Assembly: GCA_018136815.1 (NCBI GenBank)
Contig: CM030931.1
Coordinates: 10,303,072 to 10,367,071 of the forward strand
Direction: 5' to 3'
Origin: Isochrysis galbana
Taxonomy: Eukaryota; Haptophyta; Isochrysidales; Isochrysidaceae
DNA length: 64,000 bases
Positions within the stretch are counted from its first letter, which is position 1; each line of letters begins with the position of its first letter. The position numbers and the translations under genes are program-made. The notes beneath the pieces were generated by a model. That model searched no databases. It had not been told where the DNA came from and saw only the letters and a list, made by a program, of their open reading frames with translations. This document shows positions 7,962 to 19,749 of the stretch, in pieces.

Positions 7962-10900
7962 ATGATCCGTAGACTCTCCACGATGGCGCCACGCTGCAAT
8001 CAGTCGGTCTTTTGCTGCGCGAGCGCGACGCACGACTTGCTCACTGCGGCTGCCTCAGTAAGCGATATTGTCTTCGATGTGCTCGTCACGATCCAGTTCT
8101 ACAGGGACCACCTTGTAGTCTTCTGTACCGTCTCCATCATCATCTTCGCCATTGCCCAGGCCGCCTACGCCTTCCTGTTCACCTCGTCCTACGCCTCCCA
8201 TCTGAAGCCGTCGCAGCGAGTGCTGGTCTTTTTGGCGGTCCTTCCAATTGCGCAACTCATCCCCGTTTTTGCATGGATCGAGTCTCTCCACTGGCCAGGG
8301 CTGCAGCGTTTGATGATATGGCTCAATCTCAAACCTAGCAACGATGTGAGATCTGTTGCCTTGCTTCTGCCTCTGTCATCGCAGTGGAGTGCACGCCCTT
8401 TGCTCGGGCGGGCTTGCTGTGCACCGCCTCTGGCCCCGGCACGGGATACTTCCAGACTTTCAGGGGCTTAGATCCGCCTTTCACGGTGTTCGCCTCCCGT
8501 CAGCATATTAGCGTTTCGCAACACACATCCCCTTTCACTCCTCGTAGGTGCTCCGCGGTCACGGCGATTCGGTATGGCTGGTGTTTCGGGCGAAATTCGC
8601 TTCCCACTCGGGATTCCTTGCTGAAGCCGTACTCGAGGCTGTGCCGCAGTGCGCGTTGCAAACGGCCTACACTATGTGGATGCAGGAGGTGTGTCACAGC
8701 CCCGGTAAGCCTGGCGAGGTATCTCAGCTGGTATTCAGCGGCACATGCACACTGGCCATCCAGATCTTTGCACTTCTTGCTTCGCGTCGTCGTCACAGGT
8801 GCAACTCGTACCGCTCATTTCCATCCTTTTATCGGTGCTCGTCATCGTTACCAAGGGATGGGTCGTTTCCTTTTCACTTCATCGCCCAACGCTTGCGCTC
8901 AACATTATGTGTACTGCAGGTGTGCCGCTACTTCTTGCGCTAACCTTACAACCAGTATGCTCATGCTCACAAGGCGGACTCCCGCCCTCCACGGTCTCGC
9001 TGCTTTTTTATGTGCGTTCTCACCTGAATTGTAGGCGACATTTTTGGCCTTTTCGCAATTGTGTGCTGGACGTTCTCAAAAGTTGACGGACATCCTGATC
9101 TGATCATGCAATATCTTACCGCGCCCGAATTCCTCCGCACAGCTATCGGGGTCTTCGTCACCGCCTTTGCCGTCGCTGCCATGGCGCTCGTTGCGGTCGG
9201 GCTCCTTATTCTTGTCTTTGTGCTTTTAGAGGACACCCTATGCAACAGGCGCCGAAATCGCCCTCCCACACCGCTCTTTGACCGATTCATCGTAGCACCA
9301 CTCGCATGGGCGCTCGCTCAAATTCCGTTGGTTGCCCTTCTAGGGACCATCCGCCTCTCTCTTCTGCCTCTAGTGGTCTTCCGCTCCCTAGACTCGGAAC
9401 ATGCAGTGCACGCCTCTTTCTATCGCCCGCTATTCGAATATTTGGCCCATGGAAAGTCAGAGACATCGTCGAGGGTGAGTCGGCAGGTGGGGTTCCGCGA
9501 TCACCGCTCCATAATTGCTGACCATAGTGTCGGGCCTTTAGCAGCCCGATCGCGCCCGAGCCCGGTCCACCAGCCTCGCGATGTTGTTCTCAGGACCGGC
9601 GAACGAGTGCGGAGGCCGACGTGGAATTGTATCCTGCGAGCGACGCACTGCGCATTTGGTGCGTCCGTGACGCTGATCATGCGCAAGCCTGCTCGCGTGG
9701 CAACATGCACACTGCATCAGCTACGCATGCCCGGAGCACGGCGACGTCGGCGATCTACTCTTCCGAACGCACGACGAGCCGCGCCGAGCGTCTGACGTCT
9801 CTAGACCCGCCGGGCCTACGCCGTACGGAAACTAGCGCAGAAGATTATTGCGAGTTGCCGGTGCGATCCGCGCCGAATGCCTTCCCTCAGAGCTTGGTTT
9901 CTCGTCAGCAGACACGTGCGTCAGCGTCGTCTAGCTACACACGACAGGAGGAAACACCTCACCCGAGCGGGATAAACAGCGATAGCATGGAACCGGAGGC
10001 CGCAGAGGCGATTGTTCTAGCAGCTCAAACCTCAGGCTCCGCACCCTCACAACGTGAGGCTGAGGTGAGCCCCGTGCATGATCAGTTCGCGACGATCACC
10101 TCGTCTACCGACGGGCATGAGCACGCTGATCGCCAAGCCCAACGAGAGGCAGTATCAAGACGCAGCCGGCGTGCGCATCGCAAGCACGAGGGCGAGCAGC
10201 TTCGTACTCTAGCGGTGAACACCTTCCTTTCGTGCGCGCGTCGTGACGTTCACTCGCTTCAACTGCAGCTCCAGGGCATTCGCTCACGCCAAGCACAGCG
10301 TCAGGCTGCTGTCAATTGGGCCCGCACGATTGGCTTGCCAAAAAGCGCGCGCTTCCATATGGTGTACGCCGCAGGTCGTCTGACTGATGCGGAAGCTGGC
10401 ATCGGCTCTTGCGACGCTGATCAAGCCAGTCGCGGAGGGGGCAATATGTCGGTCACTGTACCCGGTCTTCCCTCCTCGATCCCTACCGAGAACGCGACAC
10501 CTTGGTATGGCGGACTCGGCATCACAATTCCTTGGCTTCTGCGTCACCTTCCCGGCTTAAGCCGGTCCCCGGAGCCATTGGCGTCACCCTGTTCGTCGGG
10601 CCCCGTCGATGCACTCCTTCAGCTCGGTGCAGTCGCGTGTGTTTTTGCCGCGCTTCCCTTATTGCTTCTGTTTGCTGCCGCAATTATCGTCTTCATCCCA
10701 CTTGGCGTCGTTCTCCCAATCATTTCTCCTGCCGTTTATCTTGGCCAACGAGAACCTCTGCCCATACTAGCGTCGGTCCTGTCGGGATTCTATCTGGCAG
10801 TGATCGTCATCGGTCTATGCCTTGTGCCTTCCGTTCGTTCATTCCAAGTTATGCGCATCCAGCTGTGCGGCGCCGCCTCGTTCCCAACGGCCTTCTATTG

Positions 10901-11401
10901 CAAAGACGTGGTGGATGTTATTGCCGACCGATGCGAGGCGGCGGTTGAAACCGCCCTTGCGTACTCGAGGCGGGCTCGCGCGCCACCTCTCCTCAGGTTT
11001 GCTGCGTCCCCCTCGGAATCGCAATGCTGTGCGCGTTGGGCAACAGCGTGAGATAAAGATTGCGAGGCCCATGCACGCTCAAACATAATTTCACCCATTT
11101 GCCAACCATTCACTACGGGTGATTCACTCATGGTGGCTAAGCGAATCAAGCCTGCGCGAGACCTCACCCGGACTGCTTCCTCTGGCTTTCTAGGTTTGGC
11201 TGCGAGTGCTCCATCTGTATGGTGCAGATTCGGTCTGGTCAACGTGTCCGCGAGCTAAATATCTGCGGCCACTCCTTCCATGAGGACTGTATTCTAAGGT
11301 GGATACACACCACTCCGGACACGCCGCGGTGTCCCAATTGTAGACAACTCGTAGAGCTTGACGACCCTGAGGCTTCGATGCCATTGCCAGCCACCACGTG
11401 A
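7962..11401 (+). CDS. XK-related-like polytopic membrane protein with C-terminal RING-H2 finger (6 exons)
   Basis: Exons read as 7962-8345, 8548-8718, 8799-8919, 9035 to about 9474, about 9545-10996 and 11194-11401, giving roughly 915-920 residues. Introns are GT-AG and phases fit except at the fourth, whose donor is unsettled. Exons 1-4 give several hydrophobic segments. Exon 2 contains AEAVLEAVPQCALQTAY and exon 3 VPLISILLSVLVIVTKGW, both resembling the XK/XKR scramblase family. Exon 5 adds a long disordered, Arg-rich loop and more membrane segments (ALPLLLLFAAAIIVFIPLGV). The last exon is a RING-H2 finger: CSIC, then CGHSFHEDC, then CPNC. That finger recruits E2 enzymes in ubiquitin ligases, so a membrane E3 is inferred. 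The start could also be the Met at 7983. Confidence 0.65.
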
Positions 11402-12079
11402 TGGGCGTCACCAAGCCTTTCTAACTGCATATTCAAGCACATAGACGGCGCTATTCTTGCAGTTGGTCGTGGTGGTAGACTACGCATTGCCTGTGGGCGC
11501 ATACGTAGAGGTGGGGGAGACTGGGTAGAGAAAAAGTCTGGTTGAAAAAGAAATTCTTGAAGATGCCCGCTATGCTACTATCTGCCCATTCCTCTTCCGG
11601 ACTCTCGCTCGACATCGCCTTCACCCCCCCTTCTCTCCCCTTTCCGCTCCCCCCCTCGTTCTTTTTTGTTCGGTTTCGGGGGGTCGGCCCATGTACACTA
11701 CTACTGTGGGCCTAGCGTTGGGAAAGGGGGGGGGGCAGGCCTATTGAGTCATGTTTGGTTGGTCGCGTGCGTTGGTGCAACGCGGTGTGGAGGCCCTAGC
11801 CATGCGGCTTCCCCCAAGGGAGTTTTCTTGCGTGGGGCGTCTCGTCGCTTCACACGCCCTTGTTTTATCCTTGGTCGTTCGTGTGCTCTATCTTCGCTCG
11901 TGTTTGATGCCCAACCAAGCCCAAGCCCGTCCTCTCGCCTTCGTCCTCTGCTGAGGAGGTGGAGGTGGTCAAGCCCGCCATCCCACCATTCCCTGCCGTT
12001 TCCGCCGCGCCTGCCGCCGGCATTGTTCTCCTTCCGTCTCCTCGCATATCGAGCTAGTGGTCATGCTCGATCCGTCAAA
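11402..12079. other. Intergenic, no supported gene
   Basis: GC-rich DNA with C- and G-runs (11623-11655, 11721-11735). Open frames are short and lack recognisable domains. 11995-12045 shares a CCGCCGCGCCTGCCGCC segment with 46380-46410, hinting at dispersed repeat content. Confidence 0.35.
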
Positions 12080-12215
12080 GACAAAGGAATGATGGGTGGG
12101 GGGCCGGGGACCGGGGAAGGGAGGTGGAGGGAGCGGGCGAAGTTAAGGGCGATGACAGAAATGGGGGTAACCTTGAACTAGTAGGTGTGTAGCCCAGAAT
12201 CTTCAGATTTATTTT
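12080..12215 (+). repeat. 5'-truncated copy of a LINE 3' end
   Basis: This run matches 18968-19090, the region downstream of the reverse transcriptase at 16246-18780. Both start GACAAAGGAATGA and contain G-rich GGGAGGTGGAGG-type sequence and GTTAAGGGCG. Both end at TAGTAGGTGTGTAGCCC and GAATCTTCAGAT, followed by a T-rich stretch. Sharing only the 3' end is what target-primed reverse transcription leaves behind. Confidence 0.65.
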
Positions 12216-12301
12216 TGATTATCCTGGAGAAAGAAGAATCATTGGGCCTCGACTGCTTTCGTGAGCGTGTTGATGGAGATGAATTCGGAGTCGCGCACAA
12301 C

Positions 12302-12610
12302 AACCAACTTTATAGTTGGTTGCCATGGAGCGCGCTAGCGCGCCTCTCCTCTCCTTCTCCTTCGGCCCCCCCGTCGAGGGCGGCCCCCCAGTCCCCACGG
12401 AGCAGTCGCTGGCGAAGCAGCCGCGTCCACCATCGGAGGCCGAGCAGGTGAGTGCGCACTCGCATCGCATGATACGGCCCGCGGCCACAACGTGCACAGC
12501 AGACATGCTGGCCCCCCCATGGGGGAAAGCATTTTGCAGACCCCAAATGACAAATGACCAGTGCCAGGCCCATGAGGCCACCTCCCCAATGGGCATGCCT
12601 GATGGCAGAG
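12302..12610 (+). repeat. Dispersed repeat starting with a CCAACTTTATAGTTGG palindrome
   Basis: The segment is shared with 40745-40870 plus 41806-42020. It starts at the ACTTTATAGTTGG palindrome, continues through GGAGCGCGC(T/C)(A/G)GCGCGCC and the GGGCGGCCCCC block, then the TCGGAGGCC...CAGGTGAGTGCG segment, and ends near GGGCATGCCT. It is non-coding as far as I can see. The region 12611-13120 has no supported gene. Confidence 0.7.
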
Positions 12611-13120
12611 CAGGGAGAGTCGCCACTGTGATTGATAACATCGAGCTGACACAGCTGCGTGCTAAATCTTAATCTTATTAAGGCAAATGACACGTCTTGC
12701 TCTTCTGTCGCGCGGCGCACATACACGTTCTCGCCTGCTCCTCTGCACACGACAAAGGACGATGCACATCATCTGAAGCGCAATGAGCGCACGTGCGCAC
12801 ATAGCATCTGACTGTCAAGACATACAAACGTCCGCGGGCAGTGGGTGGGTGCGCAATAGCGCAAGATGCACTGATTCTAGGGGGCCTCGTCTTGCTTGCC
12901 TAGCAAATGCGTTGCTGTGTAGTTTATCTTCTCCTGTCCAGCTCAGCGTGATGTATCGTCTTGCACGTTTGAATGATATTGCTGCCTGGGCAACGAACGC
13001 ATCGCACACGATTGCGTGCAAGGCAAAGAGGGTTGGATGCGAGCCCAAACTCTTGTACTAGAGTATTAGTCCATATGGGGTCTCTGATTGGCGTCGGTGA
13101 GGGATAGCAACACATCCATC

Positions 13121-13996
13121 TTACTCCTCCTTTGTTAACGGAGGCGGGGAAGACGCAGCCCGATTGTGTGCACCATCAGGAGCTGCAGCTGCCCCTCCCC
13201 GCCCTTCGAGAGCCTTGATTATCTCAACCGCTTCTGCCACTTTGCCTAGCCTCCCTTGGAGAAATTCCTCTTCAATGTCACTAGAGGGAAGGGTCTCTGG
13301 CTCGACAGAGGCGCTCTCGGGACCAAAGATGCTTGCCGAGACACCATAGCGCTGGTCTGGCGGCAGGCTGCCACCCAACCGCTCGTTCGTCCGTTCCCGC
13401 TCCTCGTCTTCTATGATGGCACGCGCAGCAGCATTCCAGTCATCCACAGGATTGCGTCGCGACCTCCACGCAATGTCGGTCAGCTTGGAATCGATGTTCT
13501 CCGGGTTGAGCCAGGTGACGACACGCTCACCCAGCATCCCACGCTCAAGCGCAGCGAGCACGTGGTCAGTCTTGCCCGAGACGTCGTTGCGCTGCAAGTA
13601 ATCCTTGAGCCACTCCCGCTTCTGCGCAACCATGTCCTCGTGCCGCTTGGCCGTCTTGGCCGCTGCCCTGAGGCGATGCCTCTCGTACTCCTGCCTGGCC
13701 TTCTCCTCAAACCGCTGTGCGCGCGCCTCAGACTCGGCCTTGCGCATTGCCTTCTGCTCCGCTGCGCGCGCCGCCGCCTCAGGGTCCTCTAGTTTAGCAG
13801 CGGCCTCCTGCCGTGCAGCAATGTACGCCGCCCGCCGCGCAAGCAGGTCTTCTTGCTGGAGCTCGCGGCGGAGCTCCTGTATCTGCTTGCGATACAGGCG
13901 CTTCTCCGCCGCGTAGCGCGTGTCGCCTCGGTTGGCCAGCCGCCACGTCGACCGCTCCGCCTGCCAGGCCGCGTAGCGCGCCGCGCGCGCCGCCAT
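13121..13996 (-). CDS. Coiled-coil protein of unknown function, 291 residues
   Basis: A single open frame from ATG at 13996 to TAA at 13121. Residues 1-125 are an Ala/Arg/Glu-rich, highly charged helix (heptad-like runs such as ELRRELQQEDLLARRAAY), so a coiled coil. Residues 125-200 look globular (WLKDYLQRNDVSGKTDHVL, then GERVVTWLNPENID). The C-terminus is acidic then disordered. The Arg-rich, acid-free start could serve mitochondrial import, and such proteins are common among organelle ribosome or assembly factors, but I recognise no family. Upstream are a G/GA tract (14001-14110) and a CTCTACTCTAGAGTAGAG palindrome at 14236. Confidence 0.7.
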   Translation of the reverse strand: MAARAARYAAWQAERSTWRLANRGDTRYAAEKRLYRKQIQELRRELQQEDLLARRAAYIAARQEAAAKLEDPEAAARAAEQKAMRKAESEARAQRFEEKARQEYERHRLRAAAKTAKRHEDMVAQKREWLKDYLQRNDVSGKTDHVLAALERGMLGERVVTWLNPENIDSKLTDIAWRSRRNPVDDWNAAARAIIEDEERERTNERLGGSLPPDQRYGVSASIFGPESASVEPETLPSSDIEEEFLQGRLGKVAEAVEIIKALEGRGGAAAAPDGAHNRAASSPPPLTKEE

Positions 13997-14330
13997 CGCG
14001 AAAGGGGGGGGGGGGGAAGGGGGAGGGGGGGGGGGGGGGAAGAGAGAGAAGGCCGCCGGGAGGGAGGAGGGGAAACAGATAGAGAGAGATATGAGTGAAA
14101 GGAGCGGGGAAGCGAATAAGTTAGAAACGCGGAGGAGAGGGGGGTGTACGGGAATTAGGAGGGATATTCAATAGGAGAGAGTATTAGAGAGAGAACGCAG
14201 AGAGAAGAAGAGAGACTCTGGGAGTACTCTAATACTCTACTCTAGAGTAGAGCTCTCTGTGAGGGTAGAGCTCTAGGAGTAGAGAAAGAGAGAGCAAGAA
14301 GAGGAGAAGAAGCGGAGGAGGAGAGGGGGT
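13997..14330. repeat. Purine tract and TCTAGA palindrome upstream of the coiled-coil gene
   Basis: 14005-14110 is nearly all G and A on the plus strand, including G-runs up to 13. 14225-14275 is a nested palindrome centred on CTACTCTAGAGTAG with GGGAGTACTC and GAGCTCT to either side. A related palindrome lies at 37950-38013, just upstream of another gene. Confidence 0.6.
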
Positions 14331-14374
14331 CTTTACTTTAGTAGAGTAGTGAGGATGTGCGGCGGCGGTATGTA

Positions 14375-14610
14375 CATGGTACCCCCCAGGAGCCAACGCC
14401 CCCCAAGGAGCTCTCGGGGGCCCCCAGCCAGGAGCTCTCGGGGGGAAATTCTCTCCCGATCGCCAACAGCCCCACCGAGAGCTACCGGGGGACCGAGACA
14501 ATCCCCCGAGAGCTGTTGGGAGATTCTACGTCCCCCGGGGAGCTATCGCGTTTTAAGGTCGGCCCCCAATAGCCAATAGCTTATCGGGGGCGAAAGGCGG
14601 CCCCCGATAC
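14375..14610. repeat. Degenerate tandem/inverted repeats of a GGGGGAGCTCTCGG-like unit
   Basis: About eight imperfect units alternate in orientation: AAGGAGCTCTCGGGGG, AGGAGCTCTCGGGGGG, CCGAGAGCTACCGGGGG, CCCCGAGAGCTGTTGGG, CCCGGGGAGCTATCG and related forms. Each is a partial palindrome around GAGCTC or GAGCTA. 14611-15740 that follows holds no supported gene; it contains AAATATCCA repeats near 14965-15030 and 15675-15705 and C-runs at 14995-15005, 15605-15650 and 15658-15667. Confidence 0.55.
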
Positions 14611-15739
14611 AGTAGGGGTGCACCATTAAGAAACCACCCCATTAAGGACAGTGTACAAGGAAATTGACCGTCCGTGTGCTAAGAAACTTACATAGAGCGA
14701 AAGGGCACCGGTCATGAACAAGAAACTGAATGAGCAAGAAAGCTCCTCTATGTACGCGCAACAGGGGGAGCGCCAACAGAGCTTCGGCGCGCCGCGCGTG
14801 GCTCGTGGCTCAACTCTTATTTTTTACATACCGGAGGAGTGGCAGAGAGGGGGGCTTGTCGGGGGGACCCCAAGAATCCGCCGATACGTAAGAAACCCAA
14901 TGGGACAAGCTGATGTCACCGATAGGGGTAGGCATCTTTATCCATTGAAAATGCCCCATTTATCCATGAGAAATATCCAAGAAATATCCATCCGCCCCCC
15001 CCCCCAAATATCCAAGCAAATATCCAATGATCACGTCACGCGCCGCTCATCGCAGTGATGACGCACTCGCCGATGATCTCGTGCAGCACGCGCACGCCCA
15101 CCTTCAGCATGGAGACGAGTCAGGCGACTCGTTGCCAATGCCGGTCGCCTCGCTGCCCTCCTCGCGCTCGTTCACCTCGCGCTCTCCAACATCGCTGGCT
15201 GCCATCGGCGCGTCCTCGTTGGTGCCCGGTGCATCGTTGTTAGCGACTCCTCGGCGCGAACGGCGACCAACACATGTGATGAGGGAGCCAGTGTGGCGGG
15301 TGTGAATGAATGAGGCTCACAGGCTCACGTGCGTGCAGGAGCGCAGGATGGGACGCGTGCATGCAAGAGCTGTGGGGCGCGCGCATGCTGGAGCTGTGGG
15401 GCGGCAGAGGCGATCGGCGCCCATCTCGCATCTCGCATCTCGCCTGGCATATCTTTCAGCCCTCCTCCTCCTCGCCCCTCGCCCTGTCGCTCAGCAAGGC
15501 ACGCTTTTTGCAGTCGTAAATCGAAAAATACGGTAAGATTCCATGGCTGCTCACAAAGGGAGGAGAAAGAGAAAGGAAGGGGAAAGGTGGGGCACGAGGG
15601 CACTCCCCCCCCCCCCCTCCCCCCCTTCCCCCCCCCTCAAAAAAGGCTAAAATTATCCCCCCCCCCCACACACCCCAAATTTCCAGGAAGTATCCGAGAT
15701 ATATCCATTTGGGACCCCCCCGCAGACATAGCGGACAGC

Positions 15740-18700
15740 GAGTGTGAGTGGGTGAGTGATTGGATTTGGTTGGTGTTGTAAGATTGCTTGTTACGACGGA
15801 GCGAGAGCGAGAGCGAGAACGAGGGAGCGAGGAGTGACTGGGGCGAGGGACGAGGGCGACAGAGGCCGACAGGATACCAATCCGACTAGTCCGACAACAA
15901 CCCGAGACACGCACGCTCGACTTTCACCCCAACATTCCCGCACACTAATGTATCTTTCCCCACTTGGGCGGGGAAGACACAGAAGGAAGGAAACAAGGAA
16001 GAGAAAGCGGACAGGAGAGCGACGATGCGACGGAAGAGCCGACGGCGAACGGCGGTTACCGCGAACGACTAGGTAGAAAGTAAGGAGGGAATCTACGTGC
16101 GTAAACCGAAAGGGGCGGAGAAGATAGGCTTCGCGCTGGGGGGAGAAGTCCGCAGCGACGAACACCTACGACGAGAGCGAGAGCGAGCGCGGGGGAACGA
16201 ACGACAGCAAGGAGGGACCAAAGACAGAGCAAGGCTCATGGTCACTTGTTACAACTTACACACGCGTACCTAGAAGAGACGGGGGAGCCCGGACTCCTCC
16301 TAGCGCTGGACTGGGAAAAAGCCTTCGACAGAGTTAATTGGGAATTTTATCACATCGCACTAGAAAAGCTAAAATTCGGGGAGGACTTCCGTAGATACGC
16401 GAAAGCTCTAACCAACACCGAAGCGAAGCCCATTCGATACATCAAGGCCAACGGGGGCAGAAGCTTCCCATTCAACGTAGCGAGCGGGGTTCCTCAAGGT
16501 TGCCCGCTATCGCCGCTGGCTTTTCTACTCACGGCGGAAGCACTCACCCGGGCGATCAACGAAGACGAAGAAATAGAAGGAATCATTGTTAATGGAGCCG
16601 AACTTAAAATAAGCCAGTTCGCCGACGACACGCAACTTATGGCGGCCGACTACGGCAGCCTGGCACGCTCACTCGAATGGGTAGAGAGATACGCGGCGGC
16701 CTCATGTGGCAAGCCTAACGACCAAAAATTCGAAGGCCTAAGAATGGGATCCCTGAAAAGAAAGCGACCGCCCGCTAGATTCCAAAGATACAAGTGGCTA
16801 AAACGAAGCGAATATGCGACCATATTAGGGGTCCCGCTAGGAGGGCCCCAGACCTTGAAAGGATTCTGGCGAAAACTAGCTGACAAAATAGAAAGAAAAA
16901 CCAGTATATACGAGCCGATCACAAGCAACCTATCTATACATGGAAAAACAAAGGTAGCCAACTTCCTCATATACTCTATCCCGAGATACTGGCTGCAAAC
17001 GCTGGCAGCCCCGAGGTCGTTCCACGCGGCGGTTAAGAGATCAGTAGAGAGAATATTGTGGACGAACACGCGTACCGGGCGAAGACTACAATGGATAAAA
17101 CACCCCGACATCCCGCTAAAAGGCGCTTCGGAGAAAGACCCCCAACTAGGGCTGGGCCTTCTGGACTGGGACAACCACGTCAAAGCGCTACAATCCAAGT
17201 GGATCCTAAATTACCTGGACGCCCGCCAGGCGCAATGGAAGCAAGTGCTCGACGCATGGTTCTGCCGCACAAACATAGGGAGAGCAGCAGTGCTCTCGAC
17301 GATACCCACGAGCAAGCTAACCGATGGGATAACGGGCCCAAGCAAACTCCCGGAGTTCTGGAAGCGAGCGCTGAATAATATTCGCACACTCAAGCTAACA
17401 TCCCTAGGAACGAGTAGAGAAGGCGTACTATCGCAACCCATATGGGGCAGCCCGACACACCCGGGACCCAAAATGAACCCCACGTGGGCGAAGCTATGGA
17501 ACAAGCTAGATTGCAACACCATACATAACGTGTTTACCGACTTCGACGCAACATTGCCCTACCGTAGCGAGGAGTGCGAACAATATCTTAGACTTAGAAA
17601 CAACGACACTTACATTCACTTCCAGGGAGAATATATCCCGAAAGACAAATTTTTGGCATCGTGGAGCGCCATAGTAGACCACGCCGTGACGATGATGACG
17701 ACACGGGCGATCCCAACGGCTGTAGAGACCTCGGCAACGAGGCGGGAAACCAGCGAGCAGCGCGGCTCGGAGGAGCCTACCCCAAATGTACGCATAGCCC
17801 AAGACGGCAGCTATTTCGCCGAGCTCAAAGGCGCGTGGTATGAAGCGGAGCTCTCGTACCTTGGCGCGCCCATAATCGGCGCAAGACTCGACAATGCCCC
17901 CGAGCAGCTAGATCCCTCCCCACCGGCAAAATGGGGGGATGGCTTCAAATCAAACAAGAGATTGGAATACCCACTAGCAGACGAATATACCCTGGACGGG
18001 GATACCCCGCTAGACAAAATGGGAGTGGAGCAACTAACACGAGCAATACAGAAGACGGACGGAAAGCGTAGACGCCTAACGGGACCCGAGAATTGGAAAC
18101 AGCGTCTACCGATACCCGACAACACGTGGGAACACCTAGCCACAATATATACATCCCCGATGATGACGGCGAGAGATACACACCTCCATTTCAAGCACCT
18201 AACCCACAGAAGGATAGGCACCTACAACCGGTTCGCGGACAGAGACAAAACTTGCCGCATGTGCAAGGCGTCTAACGAATCTTCCACTCACATGGGCGAG
18301 TGCCCGAGGGTAGTCAAGATATTCGAGACGCTCGACAATCTGGCAAGGTACACTCCCCGTAATGGTAGAAGCAGGGAAGAGGTAATCGTAGATAACCTCT
18401 TCATGCACCCAGGGGGGAAAGCACCGCGATCGCTCACAATACTCTACACTCTAGCGTGGAGATATATCTTAACAGACTTCTACAGGATACACTACGACGG
18501 CATTGAATTCTCGGAGAAATCAGTGTTGATAAGAACGATAGACAGGTACACGATACTAAGCAAAGCACTACTATTTGCAAATACGACAGACTCGGCCAGG
18601 ACCGCCCAAGCAGGCATGGGCAGACAGCCGAAGAAAAGGATCGACATGAACGATATATACCCTTTGTTCACACTAGGTGCAAGAGGAAAGCTAGAACCAA

Positions 18701-19095
18701 GTCTAGAGCTGCAAACCTTGACCACCTCGATGGGGGTGGCATATATAATTGCCGAGGGACCCGTACCAGAACAACTCTGAGACGAGATACACCTCGATTG
18801 GACATAAACCCACCGATACACAATAGCGACAAGCGAGAGCGAGAAAGACGAGCAAGCCCGTGACCCGACAAGCACAAGATGACAATTGACCAACAACAGG
18901 CCTGCCCGGAACCCGCGTTTTGAACCAGGCTCGTGGTAGCGCACCCGAGCCGAACCCCGGATACCGAAGACAAAGGAATGAAGGGGGGAAGGGGAGGAGG
19001 TGGAGGAAAGGGAAGTTAAGGGCGGTGGCGGCAGGGATGGGGAATTACCCTAGTCTAGTAGGTGTGTAGCCCGGAATCTTCAGATGTTTTTTTTT
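15740..19095 (+). mobile_element. Non-LTR retrotransposon (LINE), 5'-deleted
   Basis: The reverse-transcriptase frame 16246-18780 is followed by about 310 bases of 3' UTR, whose last 120 bases recur at 12080-12215. The final GAATCTTCAGATG runs into a T-run. The region 15740-16245 before the frame has GAGCGAGAGCGAG repeats that recur at 16170 and 18830, so it is probably remaining 5' UTR joined to the pol domain by an internal deletion. No endonuclease is present. The left boundary is approximate. Confidence 0.65.
16246..18780 (+). pseudogene. LINE reverse transcriptase, N-terminally truncated
   Basis: An open frame of about 844 codons begins inside the RT palm with ALDWEKAFDRVNW (the conserved F-x-x-A-F-type acidic motif). 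It then shows SGVPQGCPLSPL and the catalytic FADDTQL, then the thumb. Near residue 675 is a zinc knuckle CRMCKASNESSTHMGEC, the RT-associated zinc-binding module common at the end of LINE pol. The fingers domain and the upstream endonuclease are missing and no ATG precedes the RT motifs, so the copy cannot retrotranspose by itself. The rest of the frame is unbroken, which indicates a recent insertion. Confidence 0.85.
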
Positions 19096-19749
19096 TGTAT
19101 GGCTTGGATGAGCTCGCTGATCCAGTTGGCTGCCCAGCAGGCCACATGGCTTTTGGTGGCGCCACACGAGGAGCCACCGCTCCACTCAGCCCTCCACAGG
19201 AGGTCTGGGCGGTGGCGGTGGTGTTGTTGAGTGCCCTACTCATGCCAAAAGGCAGAGCATGCGGTTGACCGACAGCCCCCCCGTAGCGGAATTGGTGCCT
19301 GAGAGGGGGGGCGCGAGGCATCCCCCCATCCCCCATGCTGAACTAAGTGTAGTATAAACTTAGTTGCTTAATAATAGTTATAAAGTCCCTGTTTGACCAC
19401 TCTTTGTAAGGGGCCTACTCCGCCCGGTAAAAAAACACCTGAACCCGAGGTCGCAACCTCTCGACCGGGCGATGCTACTTATGCGTATCGTAGCATTGCG
19501 GAAGCGCAGTCAATGCTTGCTTCCAAAGAGCTTGACCGGGCCACGGGTTGGGATCATATTGCAGATTGGCACCGGCAGTGCGTCTACGCCAATTGCTTAA
19601 TCTGGCAATGCCTTTGATTCGAGCACGGATGCATAGTATGCAGAAAGCAGGACGCACCGTGCCTACCGAACGAATGAGTTGATGGTCGATAAAAAGGCGC
19701 ATGCGCCTTCAAGCGGCTCCCGACAGAAACGATAGCGATGTGTGCACGC
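19096..19749. other. Intergenic between LINE and AASDH-like gene
   Basis: No recognisable coding sequence. Convergent ends of the LINE (plus) and the AASDH-like gene (minus) bound it. It contains ordinary mixed sequence with short A/T runs and no repeat I can relate to others in the window. Confidence 0.35.

Noticed and set aside
7147-7992. Long minus-strand frame rich in Arg, Glu and Gly
   Set aside because: It is the translation of a pyrimidine tract and microsatellite, with no stops only because of composition.
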